The notes: a model not told the origin generated them from the sequence alone. Counted from the first letter of the stretch, positions 49,188-60,654 are shown. The stretch is 64,000 nucleotides of DNA from Diphasiastrum complanatum (GCA_029204225.1 CM055109.1:27730861-27794860), one strand, 5' to 3'. Made by a program: numbers and translations.

Positions 49188-49789
49188 GAACTGTCTTGGT
49201 CCTCTAAGACAAAGTCTGGAAAAATCTTGCGAAGGACGCTGCCTCTTTTCCAAGTGGCATTCTCAACAGGCTGATCATTCCACTTGACCAGATATTCTCG
49301 GTATAGAGTATGACGAGTCTGCGTCTCTCTACTATCAAGAATCTCCTCTGGATCATGTGGAGGTTGCTGAGGATCCAATGGGAGACCTAGAACACTGTCC
49401 CCTACCAGATTTTCTGATCTGGTTAAGGCTTTTCGTAACTGACTTACATGAATGTGTGGGAGTTCTAGTTCATAGGTGACCTCGCCTAGTCTCCTACTGA
49501 CGGTAAAGTGACCACAATACCTTGGAGACAACTTAGCACACACTCCTGATTTGAGGGTTTTAGAGTCAACTGGGACTCTCAAGTAGACTTTCTCACCAGC
49601 GGAGAACTGCACATCCCATCTGTGTGGATTTGCATAATGTCTGGCTCGAGCCTGGGACTGCCTAATGCTACGCTTAGCATGTTCTATCATCTGGTTTAGG
49701 TCCTCTAAAAAGTTTCTGGCTGCTTCAACTTTTTCTTGTTTAAACCCTACAGCTGTGGGTGAGCGTGGCTGAAAACCGTACATCAGCAT
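49184..49789 (-). pseudogene. Chromovirus integrase C-terminal region with chromodomain
   Basis: A 201-codon frame. It opens M-Y-G-F-Q-P-R-S-P, the usual motif after the integrase core, then the GPY/F-like module (F-S-A-G-E-K-V-Y-L-R-V, L-S-P-R-Y-C-G-H-F). Residues from about 146 form a chromodomain: E-E-I-L-D-S-R-E, then Y-L-V-K-W-N-D-Q-P-V-E-N-A-T-W. In chromoviruses this domain directs integration through binding to histone marks. The aromatic positions Y, W and W are visible. The frame itself is intact to its stop, but upstream frames are broken. Confidence 0.95.
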
Positions 49790-49870
49790 AAATGGGCTGT
49801 ATCCCGTAGCTGAATGTTTGGTACTGTTGTAAGCAAACTCTAATATCGAGAGATACTCCTCCCAATTAGT

Positions 49871-50514
49871 CTACTTCTTGCTGACGTATGCTCGAAGCAT
49901 ATCCTCCAGCACCTGATTTACCCTCTCTGTTTGACCGTCCATCTGTGGATGGTCGGTAGTACTCATATTAAGTTTAGTATGGAGATGATGGAATACTGCC
50001 CTCCAAAAATTTCCATTAAACTTACTGTCTCGGTCGCTGACTATGCCGGAAGGTAGACCGTACAATTTAAATAGCCCGTCTACAAACAACCTCGCTAACT
50101 CTGGAGCTCTAACGGTTGTTTTGGTCGGAATAAAATGAGCCATTTGGTCAGACGGTCAACTGTGACCCATATAGCGTCATTACCCTTTTGGGTTTTAGGC
50201 AGGCCTACTATAAAATCCATGGAGATACTCTCCCATTTACCAGTTGGTATTTCTAAGGGCTGCAACAACCCTCCTGCCTTTAAACACTCTGCTTTGTTTA
50301 CTTGACATTTCTGGCAACTGGTTACATACTGTTGGACGTCCTTTTTCATACTGGGCCAGAAAAATTTCCTACGAAGAAGCTCATAGGTCTTCTGTATGCC
50401 TGGGTGTCCCGCACTAGGATTGTCATGACATTCATATAGGACCTGTTGCCTATAATCCTCTGAATTGGGGACACATACTCTATCTCTATAGAGCAAGTAC
50501 TCATCCTGTTCCAT
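49871..50514 (-). pseudogene. Chromovirus integrase zinc finger and core
   Basis: Frame 50514-50095 carries the H2C2 finger (E-C-H-D-N-P-S-A-G-H-P-G, C-Q-K-C-Q-V-N-K) and the first core Asp (S-M-D-F-I-V-G-L-P). A frameshift around 50120 leads to frame 50143-49871 with I-V-S-D-R-D-S-K-F (second Asp) and D-H-P-Q-M-D-G-Q-T-E-R-V-N (Glu). A stop at 49871 and another shift precede the 49789 frame. Confidence 0.94.
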
Positions 50515-50529
50515 TTGAATCCTTGAGTC

Positions 50530-51445
50530 AACTGACCCTCAACCACTGGGGTTTGCTTGGGTAATACAAGCTCAGAATCCTCAACGTCATCTGACGACGT
50601 ATACTCGGACTCATCATCATCCTCAACGAAAGCTGCCGTATTCTTGGATGAACTGGCACCAGCCCCGGGAACTGGTTCTGGAGTCTGTAACTGTCTACTC
50701 TGGACTGAGTTCCAGATAGTAGAGAAGAATGCATCATGCTGGCACTTCCCTCTCAAGGACTCGAGTAACTCATTACGAAACTGAGTAAAACTCAGCTCGT
50801 TTATGATAGGCATTCTGCTAAGGGCATCTGCTACTGTATTGAATTTCCCCCGTCTCTATTTGATAGACATATCAAACTCTTGCATCAACTCTGCCCAACG
50901 AGCTTTCCGACCTCTAAGCTCAGGTTGATTGCAAAGGTATCTGAGACTTTCATGGTCTGTCAGGACCTCAAAGTTGGCACCATACAAATAATGCCTCCAA
51001 GTCTTAAGGGCATGGACTATAGAAAAAAGTTTCTTTTCATAGGCACTGTACCTAGTCTGAGCTGGCTCGAGTTTTTTACTCTCGAACGCAACTGGTCGTC
51101 CACCCTGAGTTAGTATAGCACCAACTGCAAAGTTGCTAGCATCTGTTTCGACGACAAATGGCTGATTGGGGTCGACGACTTTTAAAACTGGTGCTGTAGC
51201 TAAGCTGATTTGAGAGCATCAAAGCTCTCCTGCTGTGTGGACTCCGAAATGAACTCCTTTCCCTTCCCCTTAAGAAGATTTGTCATGGGAACTGCTATCT
51301 GAGCTTATTCCTTGACAAATCGTCTGTAATATCCCGCCAAACCAAGAAAAATCTGAAGTTCCAAAATATTCTGAGGTCTCAGCCAACTGAGTATGGCTTT
51401 AACCTTATTCGGGTCCATCTTAATCCCATCTGACGAGATAATGTG
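50530..51445 (-). pseudogene. Chromovirus RT thumb and RNase H
   Basis: After the RT catalytic block, scattered frames on the minus strand read [10 protein letters not shown] and [11 protein letters not shown], then V-V-E-T-D-A-S-N-F-A-V-G-A-I-L, P-V-A-F-E-S-K-K-L, L-T-D-H-E-S-L-R-Y-L and A-D-A-L-S-R-M-P, the expected RNase H series with the D-E-D residues in place. Stops and shifts occur at about 51455, 51310 and 51215. The segment 50813-50530 continues into an acidic spacer (D-D-D-E-S-E-Y). Confidence 0.88.
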
Positions 51446-51452
51446 ACCCAAA

Positions 51453-51686
51453 TTATGCTACTTCTTCAACGAAGAATTCACACTTGGATTGTTTAGCATA
51501 AAGCTTATGCTTTCTGAGCAGTCGAAACACCTTTCTGAGGTGTTTTAGATGCTCCTTCCTCATTTTGTTGTAGACGAGGATGTCATCTAAAAATACGACT
51601 ACAAACTTACTCAAGTATGGTCTGAGGACACTGTTCATCAAGGTCATAAAGGTAGCTGGAGCATTTGTGAGCCCAAATGGCATCAC
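51453..51686 (-). pseudogene. Chromovirus RT catalytic fragment
   Basis: The frame opens [12 protein letters not shown] and carries the catalytic F-L-D-D-I-L-V-Y. The front of RT (first catalytic Asp, S-P-W-G block) should lie between here and protease but is missing: only about 440 bp separate the two and they contain no RT motifs. That is a deletion. Confidence 0.93.
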
Positions 51687-52127
51687 CTTAAATTCATTCT
51701 AATTTACTGATTTTCTGCTGTATAGAACTAGAAATAGAAACTTCAGGAATAAACTGAAAGTCACATAAGAATACCTGATGGTCATCATCTCCGATTAGCT
51801 GACAGAGCTCTGAACTGCAGACCATAGGACTGTTGGGAACATCATGCTCCCCATGCAACTGGATCTCTCGGCCTTTATGCTGAAAGCTGAGGGTGTTCTC
51901 CTAATAATTTCTGTGGAGGGAAGGTCCTAAACTGTAGAGCCAATCTCTCCCGAGAACAATGTCTGTCCGATCCAGGTGCATTATCTGAAAGTTTATTTCA
52001 TCTTGGTACCCGTGAATACCAAGATTCAAGTTACTTACCATAGTTTCCCAGATTTTCTTATCTTCACCCTTAGCTAGTGAAACTATGTACCTATGCTGAC
52101 TAGGTACTTCTGGTAGTTTAAGTTCTT

Positions 52128-52328
52128 TTAACCAGCCAGGGTGTAGTTGATGAAATTATGGATTGCCCCATCATCAACCATAACTCTTATTGACTGGTTG
52201 CCAACTTTCCCATGCATACGTACTAGGTCATGCGGCCCAAAGCTGAAGGGTCTCGCTAGCATTGCAGAGGTCAGTTGGCAACAATGTTCATGATCTTCAT
52301 GATACACTTTGATCTTGGAAGCTGCCAA
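52128..52328 (-). pseudogene. Chromovirus protease-like fragment
   Basis: It shows V-R-M-H-G-K-V-G-N-Q and V-M-V-D-D-G-A-I-H-N-F-I. The active-site triplet D-S/T-G reads D-D-G here, an unusual change that would probably weaken or abolish the protease. The stop at 52128 follows T-L-A-G. Confidence 0.8.
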
Positions 52329-52371
52329 GTCACTGGGGAAACTTACAGTCTGAACAAGATGAACTTGTTTC

Positions 52372-53459
52372 TTATCTTTTTATAGTGAAAGGCCCCTTGG
52401 GACACTGTTTGACTGTGTGTCCCTTGCCCATACACACAAAGCACAAACGTTCTTGTTTGGCTTTCTCAAAATCATCTGGTTTTAAGGGCTGTATGAGTGA
52501 AGGGCGTTTCTGAGGAGCTTCACTTTTAAATTTTTCTTCTTTCTTTCTTTTTAAAAATTTCTTTTTAAATTGAAAGTCTTTTTGAGGAGGCTGCTCAGAA
52601 AGGGGTTGCTGTCTCGCCCTCTTCCTACCCATTGAATCATCATAGATTTGAGCATATCTGAGAGCTTGCTCAAGGGTAGTAGGCGAGTTTCTCTGGACCT
52701 CTACTTTATATTTATCTTTGAGGCCTTGGACAAACCCTCTGATTTTCTGATAATCATCCATATTTTTAATCTTTAAAATTACTTCTCGATACTGCGAGGT
52801 ATAATGGATTAGGGACTTGTCCATTACTGTTCTTTCCCAGGCTTCCCAGGCTCTATCAAGTTCATTCTCTGGTAGGAATTCTCTTAAAAAAGCTTCTTCA
52901 AACGCTTTCCATGACCGGGGAGTCTGCCCAGCCTTCTGGAGATTTAACCACCACTTATAGGCCATAGGCCCTAAGGAAAGACTGGCCTCAATTGCTTGCA
53001 AATGGTCAGGGGTCTGTTTAAGAGCATGAATGTTCTTCCATTCGCTGAGGAAGGTTTGTAGAATATCTGCATTCCTATCCTTCTCTTCCCCATTAAAAGT
53101 AGGAGGATTTAAATCTTTAAAAACATTGGGGTGAGACCGCAAAGTCTCACCCGAAAAGGGGATAACTGAGAAGTGGAGGGAAGGCTTCCTTTCGCGGAAC
53201 TCAAAATCAAGCCTTTGAGTTCAGCGAACGAGTCATCCACACTGGACTTGAAATTGGCTAATGCCAACTTCAGTTCGTCCACTTCTGTTACCAAGTGGAG
53301 AAATTGCTCCTTGGTAACCAGTTCGTCGAGTTCTTCGGCGAACTGTTCCTGTTCTTCCATTTCCATTGGTTCTTTCCCTTTACTGTAAGCCAAGGCTTCT
53401 GTTTCAAGCTCATCGATGCCTCTCTCCGGGGGTTGATCAGGTCCCTGAGGAGTGGTCAT
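52372..53459 (-). pseudogene. Chromovirus gag
   Basis: The first frame (53459-53109) starts M-T-T-P-Q-G-P-D-Q-P-P and is acidic with coiled-coil character. A shift at about 53125 leads to the second frame (53142-52372), which has the gag core (P-P-T-F-N-G-E-E, W-K-A-F-E-E-A-F-L-R-E-F, Y-T-S-Q-Y-R-E-V) and a CCHC knuckle C-F-V-C-M-G-K-G-H-T-V-K-Q-C. The basic Lys/Arg linker before the knuckle is typical. One frameshift separates the two halves. Confidence 0.93.
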
Positions 53460-54338
53460 TTTCAGAACTGAAAGAGAGGTACCTTAACTTCTGAAGAAAA
53501 AAAGTCAGAAAGACTAATTTACAACTGTACAAAGTGGGAAAGATGATTTAGCTGTTTCTGAGGACTGTACTTCCAAAGAAAATACGAAGAGGAACCCTCT
53601 CAGCTCTTTTACCCAAGATTTTAGACCTGCTGTCCCGGAAAATCCCAGCTTGAAGCTCCAAAACAGTGTCAAAATTTCCGGTTCTTTGAGTAGAGTAGCT
53701 CGCTGATCTGATTTCAGATGTGGGGCTCCAACAAACCGAGTAAAAACCGGAAAAATACAGAAAGAAATCCGGAGTTTTGATGTCCCTGCCCTCGCTGATT
53801 GGACAGCAACCTGTCTGGCCCGATTTGTCCAAAGTTAGACTCAAAAATCCGCTTGAATCTCTGATTTGACCTCAGCTGGTAGGTCGCTGGTCTGTAGCAA
53901 GCAAGTTTGAAGCTCAAACTCTTGAGAAATCTCAAAAAACAGGGATGAAATTTCACCCTTTCTCTTCCCTGTCCAGCGCTGACCCTGCTACTCTATTTCT
54001 AATTAGAACTTACTCTAATCTACTCAAAACTTGATACAAATTTCAGATTTGAGGGCTAGCTATACAGCGATGGATCTGCTCTTCCTTTCCCCTTGAATTT
54101 CCGCTCAGATTACACTGAACTACACTCGAAAATTGGAGAGGGAAACCCATTCATCAGCGCTGAAGCTATTCTAAGAAATATGCTTTCAAACTACTGAGAT
54201 TTCCAGCAAATTGGAGGATTAGAAAGCTGATCCTACAGCGAATTTCCTCTCTAATTCTTTCTGAGAAACTAAGAGAATTTTCCTATGCTCTGATAGCTTT
54301 CTTTACTGCTGCTACTAAGCTCCCTAGGATGGAGATGG
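53460..54338 (-). other. Chromovirus 5' leader
   Basis: The untranslated region between the primer-binding site and gag. No supported coding frame. Confidence 0.6.
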
Positions 54339-54350
54339 CTTTGATACCAG
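54339..54350 (-). other. Chromovirus primer-binding site
   Basis: The minus strand reads C-TGGTATCAAAGC right after the LTR end TATTACA, one base off the usual initiator Met tRNA match (CAAAGC for CAGAGC). Confidence 0.8.
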
Positions 54351-54708
54351 TGTAATAGATCCTAACACCACAGTAGGGCAAACACTAACTGATCCACCCA
54401 ACCTTGCCTACTCCCTGATATAGAGTAAGCCCCTCCTAGCCCAGTGTGAGGACTGGTAGCATGCAACTGCCAAGTGTCGGCCACGTGTCACTGACGTGGC
54501 CGACTGCACGTCGGGACCCAACTGGGGGCCCTGTCTTGCTGACAGGGTCCCTAGACTGTGTTAGGCCCACCATGGCTATGGACCGTGTTGGGGCACACTA
54601 CTCACACTGTCTTGCCATGTTGGTCGTGTACGCTGGACACGACCCTAACTGTGGTATCTGACCTATCTGTGTTCTCTAGGGTTCGGCACTGGTCACGAGC
54701 TCGTAACA
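54351..54708 (-). repeat. Chromovirus 5' LTR
   Basis: 358 bp on the minus strand, TGTTACGAGCTCG...CTATTACA. Confidence 0.94.
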
Positions 54709-55582
54709 ATCACCAGAATCTACTGTTGTGGAGGTGGTAGCAGCAGAAGGACCTGGTGGTACTGTCCCTGGTTGGCGTGGAGCAGGTGCCTGTAACTCTT
54801 CTTCAAAGAGGTCTTCTTCTTCATAGCCCTCAGGCACTGTGGCGTCGAACTGCTTTGGTGATTTGACAGCTTGTCCGACCCGAAGTGTGGTTGGTTCGGC
54901 TTCAACTTGAGGTTGCTGGTTAATCCGAAAAGAGTCGTCAAAACCAGTAGGAGTATCATGGAACTGTTCGAATCCTCTTCCAGGGGATTGGAGTTCAAAG
55001 GGCGCAGGACTCTGGGGCATGACAAAAAGGCCCCAAGGGGATTGGAATCATCGAACATATCCATGAAATATTGGGTGTTTGGTGAAACAGCTTCTGTGTG
55101 TGGGGGTGAGGTGGCCTGTGCAGCTGTGATGGGAATGGTAGCCCCAATGGTCACAGACTCTCCGTGAGAGGAAGCAGAGGCGAGGGAAGCATCAGAGGCG
55201 GGGGGAATAGGTAGTTCAGTGCGAATAGCAGCAGGGGGTGGAAGCGCAGCTGAGGATGTTTGCCTAGTACGACGTCGTGACGCGGAAGGCGAGTCAGGAA
55301 TGACGATCTCGCTGCGTGGATGACGTTGACTATGTGAGCTGGATGCCTGTTGAGATGACTCGGCTGGTGCTTCTTCATAAATAGAAAGCACAGAATCCAT
55401 ATGGCAAGGGCGGCCTCAGTCACGCGCACCTTGTGTGTGGCTCTCTGGAAAGTAATATAAAACTTGGATTTCTCCTCCTTCCAAGTACTGAAGGCAAGAG
55501 TGATAAAATCCATGTTTTTTCTCTCTGAGAAGGCTCTCTCATGAATACCCATTGCAGTAAGCAGAGGCTCCGCAAGGGTCAT
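54709..55582 (-). pseudogene. Accessory ORF, N-terminal part
   Basis: Frame 55582-55151 starts M-T-L-A-E-P-L-L-T-A-M-G-I-H. Frame 55400-54720 continues with E-E-A-P-A-E-S-S-Q-Q-A-S-S-S, a Ser/Pro/Ala-rich region with an A-S-R-R-R-T-R patch. Frame 55020-54676 then has [22 protein letters not shown] and an acidic run. These motifs align with the + strand copy (34.6 kb and 40.7 kb), although both copies are broken by frameshifts at different places. The ORF is interrupted at 54709 and continues at 48844. Confidence 0.65.
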
Positions 55583-57052
55583 CCACTAAGTGACCATGCT
55601 TGTGCTAGGAAGGATCATGATATCCGTTGCAGATGGGACATCACGATGGATAGTATAACGCGACGACTGAGACGTATGCGTCCGCGTCCGGACGCGTCCG
55701 TTTTTTTTCAAATTTTTGTTTTTGTCAAAAAAAAAATAAAAATACAGGCACCTGCCTGTATTGTCCCCCATCCCAAAAGCAAAATAAAAGCAATTTATGG
55801 TTCCTGTTTTTCCCCCCGGAATAAATTATCAGAGGGTGTCTGGCACCCACTTGCCCCCTCCTGATAAAAAATAGGAAAACGGTACCCAAAAAAATTTGCA
55901 AAAAATTTTGCAACGGACCTAACCACTGGGCCATGCCTCTCATAACTGAGATATTACTAAACAACCATGGCTAATGAGCAGTTCATAAAGGATTAAAAAC
56001 CTTCGTTGGAAACTGGGCTCCAATAAAGCGGCAAAGAATGATCTGAGAGTGGTTTCAAGTGAAGATGATGGTTTGTATGGCAAACATATTACTGGTTTAG
56101 GGTTTCGGGTGCATCAGTGACTGTCTCAAAGAAGTGAGTGCTCGCCAGAGGATCGGGGAGAGGTCCACGCTCACCAGATCCAGTAAAAAGCTCTCAGGAC
56201 CAAAAGTCTCTGGGGGAAATTAGGGCTCACCAGAAGAGTGACAAGCTATACACTACTGTGACTCGGTTGATGAGATCGGTTTTTCCCGGATGAACTTCAA
56301 CAACTTGCTTATTAGTTATGGCACCACTTCAACACGCTACAATACGATGTCGAAATTTTGCGTACCAGCACGGGGGCTCCAAAACATCTCCCAGTTTTCA
56401 GGTACCGAGCGGACAAAGTGTCCCCGTAGCCCTGTTTTGACCCTAAACTTCGGAAGGACGTACTGGGCTTGCCGTCTGTCCGGTCCTCGTCCCGTCTTCT
56501 CCCACAGGTTCCTATCGAGGTTGTCCACTGGCCGAAACGGACGACACGTGAAATGGATCCCGTTTGGAGAAACGGGACCGTCGGACGGATAGTTGCAAAA
56601 CTAGTCCATTTAACTGACCTAATGCGTTTCCAACCCGTCGAACGAGCATTTTGACCTGACGATGCCCGAATCGGGCCAGGCTCGGTCCCTTGGGTACGTA
56701 CCCGCTACACAAACCAGTGGACTGTATTCTTGGACCATTAATACATTCTACGCAGGTTTAAGTGTATGGTGCACAAGTGCAGCTTTGATGTTGAATCTGC
56801 ACATACCTGTGGTGCATTGCCTACGACACAATGAGGACGTGAGTGGGGTTGATGTTTATGGATGTGGTTATGATGATTATGCTTGTGGCTTGTTTTGATG
56901 GTTATGGCTGTGGGGTTGTGGGTTTAGGATGATTTGTTAGGGTTTAGGGTGTATTGTTAACTGTGCCATTTGTTCGGGTGTCGGGTTTACCATGTTATGT
57001 TAAATGGTTGAACATGATGCATATGTTATGAATGAGATGCAGATGTGCTGCT

Positions 57053-57053
<1 letters not shown>
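55583..57053. other. Gypsy internal sequence and undefined GC-rich stretch
   Basis: 55583-56300 is probably gypsy spacer; it holds A runs at 55726-55736. 56300-56720 is more GC-rich and contains a hairpin (GGATCCCGTTT at 56555 pairing with AAACGGGACC at 56570). Its origin is unknown. 56720-57053 is G/T-rich with GGGTTTAGG words. No terminal repeats of the hAT element were identified here. Confidence 0.4.

Positions 57054-57086
<33 letters not shown>
57054..57086. repeat. Short (CT)n array
   Basis: About 33 bp of CT, 160 bp beyond the stop codon of the hAT-type gene. Confidence 0.95.
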
Positions 57087-57089
<3 letters not shown>

Positions 57090-57248
57090 TTGCACGGTGC
57101 AAACCATTTCTGACTAACCATTCAAATTTCACAGAGCTAACCATTTGTAAGCAACCACGATAAATTAGCCATGACACAAATATACTGAAAAAAATATATA
57201 CACCTCATCTGATGCCACTGTACATGATGCTAAAGTGTGTATCAGTAT

Positions 57249-60200
57249 CTACAAGTCCGTGCTAAAAAAATTATCCCTATGCGTGCCAGATACATCTGCA
57301 GGGGTGTCAAATACAAAGTTTGGCTGGGAGTCTAGAGGCATCTGGGACTCCTCTAAGTCTGGGCCAACGCCTGCCAAGAGACGACTAGAAAACTCATTAG
57401 TGCGTCCCCTCTTGGCTGGCCTGCCTCTGGGTCTGCCGAAAGGAACCCTCTGTGGTACACTCCTGCCTGGGGGTCTCCCTCTGCCACGGGGGGGTCTCTG
57501 GGAAGAACTGCCTGCCTGTGATGCTCTGAGTCGTCTCTGCGCTATCTGTCTCTGGGCAGCAGCCTCTGTCTCCCTCGCAAACTTTGACCAGCCATCATCT
57601 GAAAGGTGGCGTGATGTGGGGGTACTGGGTGGGGCACGTGGACCATCCCCTGCTAGGTCGACCGTCTCGTATGAATCATATGTGGGCTCATCATCAGAGG
57701 AGGGCAATGGAACGTCAGCAGGGAGGGTGGTGGTCTCATCGGCATCGGCATCATCGTCGGGCTCACCCCGCAGAGCATGCCGAGCGGCATCGTCTGGATC
57801 AACCTCTGGCTCTGGCTCACGATCTGCCGCTGCAACCAGGCACTCATCGGGATTGACCTGCACAAGTCAATCATTTGTGAGAACAGCCAAAGCAACCGTG
57901 AGGGCATTAAACTGAATGTCTCAAACCAATGCGAAAGCAAAACGACAGAGCAACGAAACATACCTGCAGGAGTAGGGCGCGTGCGCCTCCTGCCCTCATG
58001 CTCTTCGTGATGCGTCGAACCACTCTGGTGTTGGTGTTGCAGTACACCAGGTCATTGCACCGCTCCGTCGTCAGACGGTTCCGCCTGTTCGTGTGAACAA
58101 GGCTGAACGCTGACCAGTTCCGCTCGCACACGCAAGCAGAACAGTCCTGCATTAATTGGCAACAACTCGAGTGAGTACCGACCTTGTAGAGAAAATGCGA
58201 AAACTGGTTGGATGAATGAGATCAAACAACATACCTGTGAAAGGACTTGGAGCGCGAGCGTCCTCAGGTCTGGCTGCCCGGTGCCGTAGCTCTCCCACCA
58301 TGATACAGGCAAGAGCCTGTTCTCTCGGACACGTGCAAGGTCCTCGCCGAACAGCCCCAGAGAGTGTCTGCAGTTGAGCAACGATATGCTTGAGTACACT
58401 TGAGCCCGCGTAGGGAAATCGAACGAACTACAGCGTACGATAGATCAAGAGTTTACCTGTAACCGAGCCTCTGCACCTCGAGCCTGCTGCGGAACCCAGT
58501 GTCGCTGTTGAGGAGGCGGATGTATGCGAACCAGTCCGCATGCAGCTCTGCATTGTCGTATTGTCTCTCGCTCTGAAACAGCGGATGCAGTATGTGGGCC
58601 ACACTGTGAATGGGCCGATGAAACTTATCCCATCACCGCTGCCACAAGCGCCTGATAGGCTCCAACCTGTGGACCAAACCACGTGAAGGCAACAGTTACA
58701 GACCATCGTGTTGTGGCAACAAGACGAAACAAAGTGCGAAATGGAAGTAAGGATGGTGAGACGGAAAAAAGTTATACCTGGCAGGGTCCAGCTCAGAACG
58801 CTGGAGAGACTCGCCTATGCGGTCCATGAACTCATAAATGAGGCCCATCGTGCACCCCTCGCGATCAACGAGCCTCAAAACAGAGTAGATGGGGCGCATG
58901 ACGTCCATCAGCTGCTGCATATCCACCCAGAAAGGCTCCATGAAGAGGATCTCGTGGAAGGCCAAGCCCTCTGGGGTCGTGGACAGGTCCATGGCGGTGA
59001 ACTATGCCGAAGTGGCCATGTGCCGCAATTCACCCTTGAGCTTGTGTAGCCGCTCAAGCATGATGAACTGGTAGGCGAAGCGGGTGCGAGCAGGCTTCTT
59101 CAAGTCGAGCCTGCATTGACAAACGAAATGAGAGGCACACATGAAACGAGCAAAGAAAAAGGAGCATCTTGAACGAGTCAAAAAATAAGTGGCAGCTAAC
59201 ATGCTAAATGTGCGGATAAGGGCCGTCATGCGGCACTTGCGTGTGACGAAGTCCACAGCCGCAAGTGCCCTCGTGAGAATGTCACTGACCCAAGGCAGGC
59301 GCTCGATGGAATGCAGGAGGAGGTCCAGTGAGTGTGTGGCACATGGAGTCCAGACAATGGAGGGGTAGTCTGCCATAAGAAGCTCCCCCATACCGCGGCA
59401 GTTGGACGCATTGTCCGTCACAACCTTTTGCGATATGTTCACACGATCAGTTCACAGTTTGGAAACACATTGCAATCAATCGAAAACTACGCAGAACTAT
59501 TGTATCAACATCAAGCAGCAAATGAGCAAGCAACTAATGAAAGAATATTATACCTGGACAACGCGCTGTGGCCCGACCTCCTCTATCGCCGCGCGAATGA
59601 TGCCGTAAATGTACTCGGCCGAATGCACTCTCCCTGCCTCGGAGGTGTCGATGCTGCGCAAGAACATGGAACCGTAACAACTGGAAACAATCACGTTGAT
59701 GAGTGGACGTCTGCGACGATCAGTCCACCCATCAGCCATGATGGAACAGCTGTATCTATCCCAAGCCTCGTGCAGTGCGGCCAGTCTCTCTTTGACTGAT
59801 GCAACCCGGTCCTGGAGTAAAGGGCCTCGTAGTGCGTCGGCTGTGCGTGGTGTGTAGCCGGGCCCGCAGACTGCAACTTTCGAGATAGCCTCTCGAAAGA
59901 TGCGAGATGATGCCATGATAAAGGGGAGGTTTAGGTCATAGAACATCTGTGCTATGGTCCTGGTGGCTTCTCTGTGCTGCCCCTCTCTGAAAGATCCCGA
60001 CATGGACATCTATCTGGGGCCTCGGGATGTGGATGGCTGGGAGGATGTGGATGGATGATGCGGATCTGGAGGTGGTGGCATAGGTGTAGGTGCGGAAGCG
60101 GAGGATGTGGACGGGCCGTGCAGATCTGACGGTGATGGCAGAGGCGTAGGTGCAGCAGTGGAGGCTGTGGATCCATGGGGAGTACTGGCGGAGGCGGGGG

Positions 60201-60566
60201 CGGGGGCGGGTGCATATGCAGCGGCGGTGGCGGGTGCAGATGTGACGGTGGGGGCGGTGGGTGTACTACTACTGGCAGGGGCGGTGGCAGTGGGTGCACC
60301 AGTACAAAAGAGAGTCCGCGGCATCTGTGGACGGCTCGTCGGGCTCAACAGCTATCTCAGAATATGTCTCCATAATGCGAGCCCTCTCCGCAGCGTGGAT
60401 GACCATACAAATGCCGATCCCGTAGCGTCCCCCCGTGGGTTGGACTCGCAACCCCCCAGATGTGCTCGAACCCGAGAGGCGTTCCATGTGAACTGCTTTC
60501 GACAAAAAGGGCAACGCCACTTTTTGTCGGGCATCACCTCCACCTCATCCCAAATGGGACGAGCAA

Positions 60567-60630
<64 letters not shown>

Positions 60631-60654
60631 ACACGCAGACACACACAGAAGCAC
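57249..60654 (-). pseudogene. hAT-type transposase with BED finger, multi-exon, decayed
   Basis: Minus strand. The N-terminal BED-type finger (60654-60480) shows W-R-C-P-F-C-R-K-Q-F and S-R-V-R-A-H-L-G-G-C. A Pro/Ser/His-rich spacer follows (60348-60010). The DUF659-like core (60009-59554) has C-S-I-M-A-D-G-W-T-D. GT-AG introns join it to exons at 59424 on (V-V-T-D-N-A-S-N-C), about 59112-58778, 58640-58456, 58375-58235, 58149-57962 (C-E-R-N-W-S-A-F dimerisation region) and 57860-57249 (an AT-hook-like tail, R-G-R-P-P-G-R and G-R-P-R-G-R-P-A-K-R-G-R). The motifs follow the order of plant hAT transposases carrying DUF659. In-frame stops near 59010 and 58640 and a shift behind the BED finger show decay. 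A host gene derived from such a transposase is less likely because of these lesions. Terminal inverted repeats were not found. Confidence 0.85.
60571..60630. repeat. (CT)n array in the hAT leader
   Basis: About 60 bp of CT with one break. On the minus strand it is an AG array just before the hAT start codon region, similar in placement to the AG array ahead of HISN4. Confidence 0.95.

Larger units (their letters stand above)
48845..54708 (-). mobile_element. Chromovirus (Ty3/gypsy with chromodomain)
   Basis: A 5864-bp element on the minus strand with both LTRs, primer-binding site, gag, protease, RT, RNase H, integrase, C-terminal chromodomain and polypurine tract. The + strand flanks are ATCAT (48840-48844) and ATCAC (54709-54713), a 5-bp target duplication with one difference. 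LTRs differ by about ten substitutions and a 30-bp gap, so it is older than the Copia copy at 35 kb. RT is partly deleted and several frames are shifted, so this copy is dead. It is inserted in the accessory ORF of the surrounding element. Confidence 0.93.

Noticed and set aside
57235-57915. 226-residue + strand ORF
   Set aside because: Antisense shadow of the C-terminal hAT exon (57249-57863 minus), which has the recognisable AT-hook-like tail and splice junctions.
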